A stretch of DNA of 64,000 nt from Calliphora vicina (GCF_958450345.1 NC_088780.1:155912726-155976725); one strand, 5' to 3'; positions 35,258 to 47,929 are shown, counted from the first letter of the stretch. Notes: generated by a model not told the origin, from the sequence alone. Made by a program: numbers and translations.

Positions 35258-35335
35258 AGAGTCTCTGCCAGGAATCGAACCCGCAACCCTTGGATTAATA
35301 GTCCATTACACTATCGTCTAGTCTATCGAGGCTCT
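35258..35335 (-). repeat. tRNA-like sequence (SINE head or tRNA pseudogene)
   Basis: On the minus strand TAGACGATAGTGTAATGGAC resembles a pol III A box/D arm, and TTGCGGGTTCGATTCCTGG about 35 bp later is a near-consensus B box/T arm, followed by CAGAGAC in the place of the 3' acceptor strand. The 5' acceptor strand does not pair well with it (about 4 of 7), and the T stem has mismatches, so it is not a working tRNA. It may be the head of a tRNA-derived SINE. Confidence 0.4.
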
Positions 35336-35339
35336 GCTC

Positions 35340-35960
35340 ATATTTTGAGGCCATGAACCAATCAAGCCATTTTCGGATACTCTGTTCTGAAGTGAAACGT
35401 ATCCCAGACTGAGCGTTCTGCACCAATCGGAACAAATAGTAGTCGGACGGGGCAATGTCTGGACTATAATGCGGGTGAGGGAAAACACTTCAGCCACTTC
35501 TTTCTAAATAGGTATTGCTACATGTACCCTTGCCGCATATTCTGCGAGTTTATCGGCCAATGCTCACTTCAAACGAATAAGTTGTTTTCGGTAAAGGTTC
35601 CCTGTTTTGGTCTAACAGATAGCACCCTTTTGGTCCCAACAGAGAATAAGCTTCGTGGCAAGGATATTTGGCATTGGTATCGATTCTGCTGGTTGGTAGA
35701 GCTTCACATACAATCTCTTACGCTTGGGGTTACCGCAATAGATCCATTTTTCATAGCAACTAAGGATTCGGTTCAAAAATGCTTTGCTTTTGTAGCGTTC
35801 AAGCTGCATTTGAGACATACAAAATCATTTTCAAGGTCATTCTGCTTCAATTCGTATGGTACACAATTTCCCTGCTTTTGGATGAATCCTGCTGATTGCA
35901 AACGCTGCTTGAGTCGAAAATCAAAAAAGTTTATTATAAGGACCACCCTAGTAACCACAC
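35340..35960 (-). mobile_element. Decayed mariner fragment
   Basis: Minus strand from 35950 reads LKQRLQSAGFIQKQGNCVPY and ELKQNDLEND, then (frame change) NRILSCYEKWIYCGNPKRKR with VKLYQPAESIPMPNI (catalytic core; the Asp before EKW is replaced, CYEKW), then a deletion of the second-Asp region and, from about 35500, SLTRIIVQTLPRP/PHYSPDIAPSDYYLFR in different frames with IRFTSEQSIRKWLDW at 35400-35355. Same type as 11441-12644. Confidence 0.8.
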
Positions 35961-37490
35961 TGAAATACAAGTACGTATTTAGAGTATAAAGTTTAACATA
36001 CATTTGAATAAACAACCTCAGTTTCCCAGGAAAAAAAGGAACAAACAGAATTATGTAAGGACCCATACACAACAAGTCCTGTAATATTAGAGATACATTC
36101 CATCAGAATTTTACCTTTGTCAACCTAATAATGAGCATTAAAGTAAACTTATGAACCTGGGAGGTTATTAAAAGCTAAATTAGGTGAAGAGATCTGAGTA
36201 CGAGTGAGTACGTGTAAATAATAACAAAATTTGTATACATACGTTTAATTTTACCCAGAGTATGTTACACATAATTTATTTGCTTTTCTCAGCTTATGTT
36301 GTGTAATGTAGATTGTTTTCTTTTAAACTATTTTCTTTTAATTTAACAAAGTCGACTATAACAATAAGATAATTTTCATAACTGTTTACATTAAAAGAAA
36401 TTAAGAACTCAAAATAGCTATTTTAAATGTAAACCCCTTTCAAATGAAGTGCTTACTTTTAGGAGAACTTTTTGTATCATATCCCATATTTTTACAAACT
36501 TTTTCTTTAAATTTCTAGTAGCTTCCTGAAATAATTCTTAGTTCATCTCACGTCCCTAAAGCACATGTAAGATTTCATAAGCTGAAGAAATTTAATGTTT
36601 CTAAATGCCACTTGGCATAAATTAGCATAAATTTAGCTTCATTTCATGTCATGTAGGGTATTTGTTGTAAACAATATGAAAAAATACTTTCTTTTCCAAC
36701 TAAATACCAAAAGGTAAGATGATAATGGCAATGGATCATTAATATTTTTTATGCCACTCTTAAAGTAAAAGTAAGACAGTAAGCAAAAATGTAAAAATTA
36801 TGCTGAAAAAAATACTTTCTTTTTATACAAGTTTGTAAAAACCCAGTAAAAATGTATACAAAGAAAAAAATATGAATATTGTTATGGGTATTAAAGTAAA
36901 TTTTAGCTACATTTTAGCAAAATGTTTTTATTAAAGCTTAAAATCTCCGCAGATTTATTAAAGCACAAAATTACTAGTTATCAGTAAAATAGTCAACATG
37001 AGACGTTTAAGTTATTACTTTTCCTCCTTTTTAAATTTAAGGTATTAAGAAATTCATAAATAGAATTTTAAATACTTTAATGATTTTATAATGCTATTTT
37101 TGAGCCTTTTAATTAAGCTTGTACATATGTAGACAATAATTAATATTGTTTATGGAATTAACAAATCATTTTTACTAAGAATCTCATGTTGTTTACTAAT
37201 ATGATTAAAGTGTAACTTGAAAATTTAATTAAATTTCTGCGAAACCTCTCCACAATGTAAGTAATGGTAAAATGATTTTCTAAACTTTTGTACTCTGGGC
37301 CAGGAATCCTGGCCAAGGATACCTGAACTTTGGTCATAATTAGAACACAGGGTATAAATAGGAAAAATTTAACATTCTGTTTGCAATTTCTACAATTTAA
37401 ATTATGGATATCAAATGAAATCTGAATCCTTGTAGATAGTGGAAACGATATAAAAACAACTTATTTTTCTGATTTTTTTTTAACAAATCT
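35961..37490. other. AT-rich non-coding stretch
   Basis: No element recognised. A small near-palindrome GGCCAGGAATCCTGGCC lies at 37299-37315. Confidence 0.45.
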
Positions 37491-38572
37491 TATTATTTTG
37501 GAATTTACAGGAATTTAAAAAAAGTACTTTATCAGATAAATTAGTTTGGTACTTTTAACAAAAAGTACTATTATTAGAAAAACATATTTTGTCTGCTTTT
37601 TAGTCTAGCAGTAACCGATATTTATTTGGATTCTAATTGTTCATACTTAAAACAATACTTTAAAAATTAAATAATTTTCATTTGCGGTCCCAAATGAAAT
37701 CCTTATAGATAGCGAAATCGATATACCCAAATCAGTTGATACTTTTCAAAAAAGTACTTTTAAAATATATTTATTTTTCTGATTTTTTTGTTTCATAGGA
37801 CAGTACTTTTTCAAATAGTAGTATTTTAAATTAGTTTGGTACTTTTTTTAAAAAGTACTTTTATTTGAAAAAAAAAACTATTTTTTTCTACTTTTAATCT
37901 AGCAGAAAATTTCAATTATTTAAAAATTTATTATTGGTGTCTATAAAAGTACTTTTTTCAAAATAAAAAAATAAATAGTTAAAAAAGTACTTTTATAAGA
38001 AATCGTAATTTTTTATTTTATTTTTTATTGTACCAAAATGGTAATTTTCAAAGTTCTTTAAAAAATATCTTGGTAATTTTATTTTGAAAAAGTACTCTTT
38101 GTGAAAAATATTTTTCTTTTTTAATTTAATACTAAATCTAATAAATTTAAAATTTTTTCTAGAAAATAGTATTTTATATACACTTTTTAACGTACTTTTA
38201 CTTATTTTGTACTTTATAAAAAGAGTATATTTTTGAAAATGTTAATTCTATACAGTTTAGTTTAATTTATTTACAAAATAGTACTTTTTGTATTTTTAAT
38301 AATACTTTGGTCTTCTGGTACTTTTTTGACACAAAAGTACTTTTTATTGTTAAAAAATATAATTTTATTTTTTTAATTTAAAAAAGTACTTTTATAAAAA
38401 AATAATTTTTTTTTTCTTAATTTTTTTTAACAAATCTTATAAAAAATTTCGAATTCAAAAAAGTACTTTTATTAATAAATAAGTTTGGTATTTTTTTTAA
38501 TAAATACTTTTTTATTGAAACTTATCCTTTCTGCTTTAATATAGTTGGTACTCAAAAAAAGAACTTTAAAAA

Positions 38573-39310
38573 AACAAGTAAGGAAGTATGGTCGGTCAAG
38601 CCCGACCATATAATACCCTACACTAAGTAAAAGAGCAAAAACATTTTTCTTTTAAAATTTCAATAATTTAAATTTTTGAGTGATTTTCGGAAGTGGGCCT
38701 TATATGGGGTCTATGACCAATTATGGACCGATCACCATGAAATTAGGTCGTGTGATTTATGTCTATATTAAAGTTAACTATCTTGAATTTTGTGTGTATA
38801 CCAACATTTTTAAGCGATTTATGCACGTTAAAGTGATTTTCGGAAGCGGGTCTATATGGGAGCTATGACTAATTATGGACCGATCGTAACAAAATTTGGT
38901 GACATGAATTTTGTGTATATAAAACTTGTTTGGAGCGGAATTTGTGGAGATACATGTATAAATTAAACATTTATGACCGATAAAGTCCAATTTCGGGAGG
39001 ACATTTGTATGGGTGAAATAATGGACCGATTTCAGCCAGTTTCAATAGGCTTGGTCCTTGAGCCGATAAAATAATATGTACCAAATTTCATCGAAATATC
39101 TTCAAAATTGCGACATGTATTCTGCGCACAAGGTTTACATGGACAGCCAGCCAGCCGACCAGACGGACGGACATCGTTTAATCGACTCAGAAAGTGATTT
39201 CAAGTCGATCGGTATACTTTAAGGTGGGTGTTAGACTAATATTTTTGGGCGTTACAAACATCTGCACAAACGCATTATACCCTCCCCACTATGGTGGTGT
39301 AGGGTATAAT
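38573..39310 (+). repeat. ~735 bp interspersed repeat, copy f (full length)
   Basis: The most complete copy. Starts AACAAGTAAGGAAGTATGG, with hairpin GGTCGGTCAAGCCCGACC (38590), then TATAATACCCTACAC (38609) and ends with CCCACTATGGTGGTGTAGGG and TATAA (39285-39308). The inner TATAATACCCTACAC and final GTGTAGGGTATAA are inverted. The interior is free of long frames except chance ones of 62-70 codons. Confidence 0.92.
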
Positions 39311-40353
39311 TAGTAGTTAGCACATTTTGAAATTAGTACTTTTATCAAAAATTTGTGGTGGTTAAGAAAAATACCTTTTGATAATTGCTATTGTATAGGC
39401 AGGCACTAAAAGTACTTTTACTTTTCTAAAAGCAAAGGTCCTTTTACGTTAATTTTTAATTTTTTTGTTGATTCTCAAGAAAAGTACCTTTTGAGAATGG
39501 CTGGTACTTTTTTTAAAAAATACTTTTATCAAAAACAGTATTTTTTTTCGCATTTTCTAAAAATAATTTAGTTAATTTGGAATTTTATTGTAGGTACTAA
39601 AAAAGTACTTTTGCAAAACAAATCAGTAGTGGGTATATTTTCAAAAAACGAAGATTCTTCTTTACCAAAATCTTAGTAGTTGTAGTTGCTACTATTTAAA
39701 AAAATAATTGTTGGTACTTCAAAATGGTACTTTTTTAAAACAATTTTAAATTTGGTATATTTTTGAATTATAAAGGGTTTTTATTCCAAATCTTAGCTTT
39801 TTTAGCATTTTCCAAGAAAACTCGGATTAATTTCGTATGTAATTGCTGCTGCTTAGAAAAGTAATTTTTCAAATTAGTATTTGGTACTTTTTCTAAAAAA
39901 TAACTTTTATTTAATCATTAGATTTTATTTTGTTCTATTTTTTTTTTGTTAAATAAATCTAATTAATTTAGAAATTTATTGTTGGTGCCTAAAAAAGTAC
40001 TTTTTTCAAAAGAAAGTAGTTGGTACTTTTTCAAAAAAGTACTTTTATAAAAAAATCATAATTTTTTCTTGTATTTAATTAAATAATTTTAAATTTTGTT
40101 GTTGATACTGGAAAAAAGTACTTAAAAAATAGCAATTTTTTAAAAAAAGTACTTTTATCAAAAAATTTTTTTTTTTTAATTTTACCTAAGAATTTTATTA
40201 ATTTGGAATTTATTTGTTGATATTTAAAAAAAAAGTACCTTTTAAACTTTTTTAAAAAATACCTTTTAAACTTTTTTAAAAAAATTACTTTTTTCGCATT
40301 TCGAAAAATAATTTCATTAATAAAATAAAAAAATTAATAAAACAAATCAGTAA

Positions 40354-40613
40354 GTCCCGGTCCACACTGAGAAACATTTGCTGCAAAACATTTTTAAATT
40401 CTCTTTTGAAACTGCATTCGTGTCCACATAGTGAAGATTTTGCTATTCAGTTTTTGACATTTCTGTACAGAACGAATATGAACGAATAAATGTGGATGAC
40501 ATACTCAACAAAAACTTCATGTGCATAAAGTAGAGTACCCGTTGCTATTCCTCTTTCCCCTTTCCACAAACTTAAATGTTTTACAGTAAATGTTTCACAG
40601 TATGGATGGGGAC
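40354..40613. mobile_element. PIF/Harbinger-like MITE, copy 1 (260 bp)
   Basis: Flanked by TAA on both sides. Left end GTCCCGGTCCACACTGAGAA; right end diverged from the complement (TTTCACAGTATGGATGGGGAC). ACATTTGCTGCAAAACATTT (40374) and AAATGTTTTACAGTAAATG (40574) are inverted. Confidence 0.85.
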
Positions 40614-40667
40614 TAATTGATATATTTTCTAAAAAAGGTTATTTTATTCCTTTTTGCATTTTTTTAA

Positions 40668-41034
40668 CATTGAGTGTAATTTGTTGAGTCATGGAAATAT
40701 AACCATATACGGACACCACTACATGATAAAAGACCAAAAAAAAAGACACAAAGTCCATGCACATTTTTTTAAGGGCCACCAAAGATTTTTTGCGATTTTG
40801 ATCTTGAAGATGAAGTTTTTTTGATTTTATATGTTTACAATTTTTGTTAATTGACAAGGGCTACAAGTTTGCCTCAGAGAGTAAATCAAAAGTCCGAACT
40901 GTTTGCAAGATATGAGCTGAGGCCCCAAATCTTTGGAGGCCCATAAAAAAAGTACATGCATTTTTTTCGTCTTTTATCATGTAGTGGTGTCTGTATATGG
41001 TTATATTTCCATGACTCAAAAAATTACACACAGT
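40668..41034. mobile_element. Family A element, copy 3 (367 bp deletion derivative)
   Basis: Both ends are present: TTGAGTCATGGAAATATAAC at 40684 and GTTATATTTCCATGACTCAA at 41000, with GACACCACTACATGATAAAA inside and its partner near 40970. The interior keeps AGAGTAAATCAAAAGTCCG and CCCCAAATCTTTGGAGGCCC; most of the 1 kb of copy 1 is missing. Confidence 0.88.
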
Positions 41035-41110
41035 GTAAATATAATATAATTTACTGTGTTTGAAGTATGTTTACTTCTTGGTACTTTTATCAAAAAGTAC
41101 TTTTATAGGA

Positions 41111-42430
41111 ATACTTTGTTTTACGTAAGTTATCTTTTTAAGCATGTTTTATTTTAATTTTAATTAACAATTTTTCCAGAAGATGCTATATTAGACAGAA
41201 AGGTACTTTTTCAGAATCTTGGAAATACTTTTGACCTGATATCCGTTTATAATCTAAATATTTAATAACACTTTAATCTGACCTAACATTAATTAAATAG
41301 TTGTTATCTCTAATACTTTCCCCAGTCAAAGATCTTTTAAAAACACATTAACATATCCATTAAAGTATTATTGTTTCACAACAGAAAGCAAGCAAATTAT
41401 TTGTACAATTTGAGATCTTTACCCAGCAAAAATAATAAATTGAAGCTACCTTTATCGTAGAAATCTTATATAAGTTCAGCAAAAGACGCACATTATTCAC
41501 ATTATGGAATATATTGAAAACATGTTTGTTGCTGGTTGACCATTGATTAGATCATGTAATTCGCTAACATCTCCCTGACGCAACTGCCTCTTTGCTGTGA
41601 TTATGTAAGCGAAAAATTACTGCTGGCAGCTATAGTTGAATTAGTTGTACACTGTTAAAATCTTATTTTTTGCTGGGTTAAATTTATTCCCATATTTTGT
41701 CCTCAATCAAATTAGTCTTTGCACAACCACAACATTATGGAGGCATAAAAAAAGTCACAAAAGTTTTCTTCAACAAACAATAATTAATTTGTCTAGGATG
41801 TGATATATATTTTTTCTTGCATTTTTCGTTTACTTAGGCTAAGTAATTTGTTAGGCATTTCTGTTTCTTTTACTTGATTTAATGTTGCTGCTGCCTTATT
41901 AAACAATTGTTTAATCTTGATCAAATTTCAGGCTGACGGTTTCGGCAATGTTAATTTATGATGGTTTGAAAAAAATCAAAATTTACTTAAGTCAAATTGT
42001 TTTTTTTTGTTTTAAATTAATTATTTGACCATTAAACATGTAGACACTTGCTGTGGGATTAGGAAAAAAATATATAGAGATAATTAGCACAGCACGTTTT
42101 ATTAGCACCAAAAATTAGTGGCATCATTTATCACCATGAAAATTGAGAGTGTGACCTGAAGATAATTAGTAGGAACGTAGATATCACTGTTGTAATTAAT
42201 TCAAAATTAATGATTTATTTTGTTAAAAAAAATGGTCATTAAAAATTAGATATCACTGGTACTCATAATTTATAGTTAATGATTTGGTTAGCAATTTGTC
42301 ATTACTGGAATAGAATAGGTAACAATTAGCCATTAAAGAATGAAATGTTCTTAAATTTATTATTTATTTTATTAGCTTTAGTTGAATATTTACAAATATT
42401 TATTTTCATGGTTGAGCAATGTTGACTGTT
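41111..42430. other. AT-rich non-coding stretch
   Basis: Nothing recognised on either strand. Confidence 0.45.
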
Positions 42431-42432
42431 CA

Positions 42433-43500
42433 TTATACCCTTCGCCATTTATGATTTTTACATTTTTCATTTGCGAGTCCCACAAAGTATATTCTGGATC
42501 GTTATAAATAGCGGAGTCGATGTAGCCATGCCGTCTGTATGTTGAAATCAACATTCAGTAGCCCGCAAATAACTTACATACATGAATCATACACCAATAT
42601 ATCCACCATAGACCCGGTTCGGTTGCTATTAATACTCGAGAAATATAAGAGAAAAAACAGGACAACCTCGATTTTTTCCATATTTTTGATCTGTATCTGG
42701 ATCACTAAATCCCGGTCCACACTGTGAAACATTTGCTGCAAAACATTTTTAAATTCTCTTTTGAAACTGCATTCGTGTCCACACAGTGAAGTTTTTGCTT
42801 TTCAGTTTTTGACATTTCTGTACAGTACGAATACGAACGAATAAATGTGGATGACATACTCAACAAAAACTGCATGTACATGAAACAAAGTTCTCTTTTT
42901 CATTCCTCTTTCCCCTTTCATCAACAAACTCAAATGTTTTGCAGCAAATGTTTCACAGTGTGGACCGGGACTAAGTGATTAATATAGACTAATGATAGAT
43001 ATCGGGAAACATTTTTTAATCGTAATTTTTTTTCACAAAATACATTTTTCTAAACGGATAGTCCGGTTTAAATGAAATTTCCCATGCGTAAAGAAGAAGT
43101 GTTGTCGACTTTAAGTTTTGAATTTGCTGGAACCACCAGAAGCGCGGTATTCAACTTTTAAAACGATCCTATTTCTTACTCCTGATAACACCGGGTCCAA
43201 ATATTTCCCGATTTTCTCCATTTTTTCTTTTATTGGACTATCAAATATGTGAAATAAAAAAAAAATTCTTTAAAAATCATGACTGACTCCAAAGTTATGT
43301 ATATTTGAATTTAATAATTGAAAAATGTTCGAAGACGATGTATAAAGAATTTATACTTTTTGAAAAGCTAACATAGATATCTTAAATTAAAAAAAGTTTG
43401 AAAATTTTTAATACCGAGGGGACCAAAAAAACGCCTATTTTTTATGTTAAATTAATTTTTCGGTCAAAAATTCTCAAATAGTCGATATCAAATTATAGTA
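42433..43500 (+). repeat. Interspersed repeat, family D, copy 1, interrupted by a MITE
   Basis: TATACCCTTCGCCATTTATG start, then ATTCTGGATCGTTATAAATA, GCGGAGTCGATGTAGCCATG, ACAGGACAACCTCGATTTTT, CTGTATCTGGATCACTAA. The match to the complement of 47930-48350 continues after the MITE (AAGTGATTAATATAGACTAA, TGATAGATATC). Beyond about 43010 the relation is uncertain. Confidence 0.7.
42709..42971. mobile_element. PIF/Harbinger-like MITE, copy 2 (263 bp)
   Basis: TAA on both sides (42706-42708, 42972-42974). Ends ATCCCGGTCCACACTGTGAA and TTCACAGTGTGGACCGGGAC, arms of about 40 bp with ACATTTGCTGCAAAACATTT and its near-complement. The uninterrupted site CTGGATTACTAAGTGATTAA is the complement of 48036-48055 in family D copy 2, so the 3 bp TAA duplication is directly supported. 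About 85% similar to copy 1 by eye. Confidence 0.92.
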
Positions 43501-43502
43501 AC

Positions 43503-44407
43503 TAGTGTTTATAAACCGGTTAACCGAAAAACCCGTTTTTCTTCGAAATCTCGGTTTTTTTCGAACCGGTTAATTTAAAATTTTGATTTACGGTTAACCG
43601 GTTTTTAAAGTTTGGGACTAAAATTTGCAATACAAACCTCTGATTTACAATTGAAACCTCTTCAGATTAATATTTTTAAGAATTACAATGATTCTAAATA
43701 GTAGAGGACGATGAGTTTACTTAAAAACTATTTCAGAATAAATTGCACATAATGAAACTATTAAAAATTAAAATTAAATTCCGCATAATTCTATAAGCTT
43801 AGGCTAAATCTCATTAAAAACTTAGTAATGATTTTAACAAACGTTAAAATGAATTCGATGTACATACCTTCCTTCAATAAATTTGACTTCATTAGTGTGT
43901 TTTGTTCTTAAAATTTTAATTTATTAATCATTTCGTTAGCTTTTCATAAATATGATTTCTAATGGCAAATAATCACAGCTAAGAAGAAGTGCGTTTGCAT
44001 CATATAGGTCCTTTTTTGGGACTTGTAACATTTTCTGTTTCATATCAGAAAGCGAGGTGATAATAAATTTCAAAATTATCAAATATTTAATTAAAAAATT
44101 GATTTACATTTTTTGGTTGAAATTTAATGAATAAACTAATAATTATAACAAGTATTGTATATTTAGTAACATATTTATACTCAATTCCATTTGACTGAGG
44201 TAATAATTTTGAAATTTTTGCAAAATAAAATGGACTTAGCACTTTTCTATATTTATAGTTATTTAATATTAACCATTCCTGACTACTAAAAAGCACAAAT
44301 TTTAGAGCTGTAGAGCTGTATATACGGTTAACCGGTTTTTTAAAAGGGCCAATTTTCGGTTAACCGACAAACCGGTTTTTTAAAAAGTCGGTTTTTTACA
44401 AACACTA
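43503..44407. mobile_element. hAT-like non-autonomous element, 905 bp, 8 bp target duplication
   Basis: Perfect flanking repeat ATAGTAAC (43495-43502 and 44408-44415). Ends TAGTGTTTATAAACCGGTTA and (right) CGGTTTTTTACAAACACTA are inverted. Subterminal AACCGGTTAACCGAAAAAC words occur repeatedly in both arms (43520-43610, 44325-44395). The interior is AT-rich with no transposase; a 69-codon minus frame at 44087-44296 has no family features. Confidence 0.92.
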
Positions 44408-44415
44408 ATAGTAAC

Positions 44416-44689
44416 CCATTTTAGTTGGTCAAATATGTTCTAAATTATTTTGTACAGGCTTTAATAGCAAAAAAACTAAAAAATACCATTTTTGGGATTT
44501 TTCAAAACTTTTTTGGGAATTGCGAGATTTCTGATAATAAATTTCAAAATTTGGTTTTGTTTTTCCATTTCCAATAGAAAAATCTATATACATATGTACA
44601 TATATTAATAAAATAAAATTAAAAATATTAATAAATAAAATATAAATTTCAATTTGAAAAAATTTCTCAAAATTTGAGATTTTGTCCAA
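44416..44689. other. AT-rich spacer
   Basis: Continues the sequence interrupted by the hAT-like element; no element recognised. Confidence 0.35.
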
Positions 44690-45385
44690 ACAGATGTTTT
44701 TCCCATCCCTGTAACTTATTACCTATTGTTCTTAGCAAAATGTGTCCCAAATAGTTTAGATAGCTATTTCTTCAATCTTTCGAAAAAAAATTAAAATTAA
44801 AAAAATTTTGAAATTTTTTTTCCAAAATCAAAAACGTTTTTGACTTTCCTTTTCAAAATGGGGCTTTTTTTAAAAGAAGCTTAGGAAGCCTTTAAGATAT
44901 TTTTAGTCGCTTAGTGGGATGGGAGTTGGATATGTATCAAAATAAATGTTTTGTAACTCAAAACATACAATTTTTGAAATTTTTTGAAAAATCAAAAACT
45001 TTGTTGATTTGTTTTTTTCAAAATGGACACTTTTTTATTTTTTTTCTCAAAAGAAAGCTTAGGTTTTTTTCTTTAAAAGGTTTTTTCTCGCTGAGTGAGA
45101 TGCGAGCGGGATATCTATCAGAAATTTTGTTTGAAATATTGAAGAAATAGCTATCTAAACTATTTGGGACACATTTTGCCAAGAACAATAAGTAATAATT
45201 TACATGGATGAGAAAAAACAGCTGTTTGACCAAAATGTAAAATTTTGACCCCCTATAACTCAGAGAGTTTTTGACTGATATTGTTGAAAAATTTTGTCTA
45301 TCTAATAGGACTAACCTTGGTGTAAATTTCATCCCGATCGGAAGACGTCGATTTCAAAAGTTGGTTCACTTGACATGAAATCCTT
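44690..45385. mobile_element. Family C TIR element, copy 2
   Basis: The right arm is complete: AACTATTTGGGACACATTTT, CCAAGAACAATAAGTAATAA, CCCCCTATAACTCAGAGAG, CCCGATCGGAAGACGTCGAT, TTGGTTCACTTGACATGAAA. The left arm starts within the element (AGATGTTTTTCCCATCCCTG, TATTGTTCTTAGCAAAATGT) and lacks the outer ~150 bp. The centre carries duplicated TTTTTCAAAATGGRSMCTTT and AAGCTTAGGWWKYCT units, also seen at 22790-23330 and 56890-56960. Confidence 0.75.
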
Positions 45386-47929
45386 TATATATACTTTTGG
45401 ATTCGATATATCATAAACGTAGTGGCAAAATCAATATACAAGTGAAATTTTGTTAAGATGTATTTTTATAACGTCTAATAGCGCAATTAAATAATATATG
45501 TATGTTTAAGGTTTTTGAATTTTATTTATTTTTCTATTAATAATTGAATTTAATAAAGTTTTTTTAATTTTTTCAAACCAAAAATTTCCTGTTAATTTCC
45601 TTGAGACAGTCATGATTGATAGTCGTAGTTACATAAACTCGTACTCATAGTAGCTATTATCGTATAAATTATTTTTAGTATTTTTTTTGTTTTTTTTATT
45701 TTTTACAAAAAAATTGTTCGCTATTAAGTAGGTATATAAATAAATATTTATTTGTCTTGTACAATATAAATTAGTGTCTGCAAAGTTATTTTTGGTTTAT
45801 AAATACGAAAAATATCTTAAAGGAGAAAAATATTTAGTAGTAAATAAATACCTAGTGGCTAAAAGTCTCCATATTTTGACATTCCAAGGATATTATGACA
45901 TAGCACCTAAGTATAACAAAACATATTAAACTCATTAAAACAATATAATAGTAATCTTAATAATAGCAGAAACTATTTTAATACAAAATATAAAATTTGT
46001 TTGAGTTGTTTTACAGTTTGCTTTATAATATGTTTCATACTGAACCGATTTTACTGATTTTCAATAACAAACTACTTAGGATACTAGTAATTAGTATGAG
46101 TGAATTTCAATAATTTCAATTTCGTATTCTAGATGTGGGAGTGATTTACACAAACAGTCAGACGATCATATCTTAATCAAACATAAGTTATTTATGTATA
46201 TTAAAAACGTTTTACTCTGTTTTATTTCAATTTAAAATTCTCCTCCTCTAGAAAAAACTCCCTTTAGAACTTAAAAAGGGGACCCATTAAATCCTATTAA
46301 GAAAATATTTTAATTTAAATTTTGAAATGTTCGTAGCTTGCTGAAAAGAACTCAAACTTTTCAGGAAATGCAAATAATTACAAAAACTATCTTAATCCTC
46401 TACGTGATAGTATTGCTTTTTATTGTATAAATATATTTAATTTAAATAAATACCTATTAAACAATCTCATTTGATTTCCATTAAAGTTAATGCCCGCGTA
46501 TTTAACAGTTCAAGAATTTATTTAGCTAATCTGATTTTTTCTACGCATTACCATCATTTATATATTTTTTTTTGGTTAAATCGTATTGGATTTTAAATGT
46601 TGTGCAAACGAAACAGAATTTCAATTAAATTAACTTTCACAAAAATGTGTTTTAATTTCACACGCTGTCACTATTTATTCTGGGTTATTTTTTCATTTTC
46701 ATTTTATTTATAATTTTTGTTTTAGATTTTTTTTTTTTTTGTAAATCTCAACATTTGCTGTGTTAAATTGTTTTTGATGTGATGATATTAACACGACAGA
46801 GTCCTACACAAATACATGAATTTTTTTTTAATGATGACGTAAAGAGAGAATATTTGTATGTACCAGTATATGTGTATGTATATGAAGATGTGTATTTGGA
46901 TATGTGAATTTTAGCCGGGTTTATGTTTCAACCAAGTGCCAGACATGTTGTGCGCCAAAAAAATAAAACTCTTTTTAAGCCAAATTTTTATACATTTAAG
47001 TTCATAAGACTTACTTATGTTTCACTTTCACACCTTGTCTTTACAAATTGAATGATGGTATTTTGAGTTTCTTACAATGTTTGTTACATTGCAAAAATTC
47101 TATCCTGTTAACACAAACTCTTGGAAATTCTATGAAGTACTAGTAACCTTTTTGACAATTAATTAATTATCGTGTTTCTTTGCGTACTATCACCACTAGG
47201 TCGGTCTAAATCAGCTGTAAAATATTTAAATATTTATTTATATTTTGTATACATAATAAATGAAAAAAATTTAAAAACATGACAGCTTTTCAGTGGTTTT
47301 TGTTATACAATTTTTTAATCTTCATGAAAAAATAAAAAAAAATTACGTATCAAAAGTCAAACACTCATGAATTGCAATTTAATAATAGAAACTTTTGATA
47401 TGAAGACAAGATATGTGTACATATGTATACATACATATCTAAAAATAAAAGCGGTTTATTTTAAAAATTATTTCAAAACTAAAAGGAAGGTATTCTTGTA
47501 AACAATATTGTAAATTTATGGTATGAAAAGAAAAATGTCAATAAAAAAAATAATTTTTGAACCTTAGCTCTTCTGAATTTGATCGAACATTTTAAATAGA
47601 TTCAACGTTCATTCATTTCAGTTTTTAATACCTCCATTCAAACTATTAATAACTTTTGAAGTATTAGTCAGATGTTTTAACTCTAAATAAATCGTAGATT
47701 TGAAAGTTTTTTTTATAGAAATTTGTTGTTCATCAAAACAGTATTTAGCAACAAAAAAAATGTACAAAAGATATCCCAAAAAAGACATCTTTCATTTTCC
47801 AAAGACATACATTCCATGGGTTGGAAATTCTTGTGATAGATAGAGAAAACTTAAAAAGTAAGAGAGCTGTGCCGAATCTTATCTTATTTTAAATATTTTT
47901 AGGTAAACAAAATTTATTTGTTTTCCTAA
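45386..47929. other. AT-rich non-coding stretch
   Basis: About 2.5 kb of A+T-rich sequence with TG/TA microsatellite-like sections near 46855-46910 and 47410-47440. No exon or element recognised. Confidence 0.45.

Larger units (their letters stand above)
37491..41110. repeat. Field of diverged AAAAGTACTTTT motifs, with three insertions
   Basis: Outside the insertions at 38573-39310, 40354-40613 and 40668-41034, the sequence repeats the palindromic word AAAAGTACTTTT or close variants every 40-150 bp (AGTACTTTT at least 15 times, GGTACTTTT several more), between T-rich spacers such as TTGGTACTTTTTTTAAAAAG and AATTTATTGTTGGTGYCTA. The motif continues on both sides of each insertion (for instance at 41081-41104). 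No coding sequence. Confidence 0.8.

Noticed and set aside
35258..35335. Functional tRNA gene
   Set aside because: Acceptor stem and T stem do not pair properly; only box A/B resemblance remains.
35522..35989. 155-codon plus-strand frame
   Set aside because: Antisense to the mariner fragment, whose minus-strand motifs explain the sequence.
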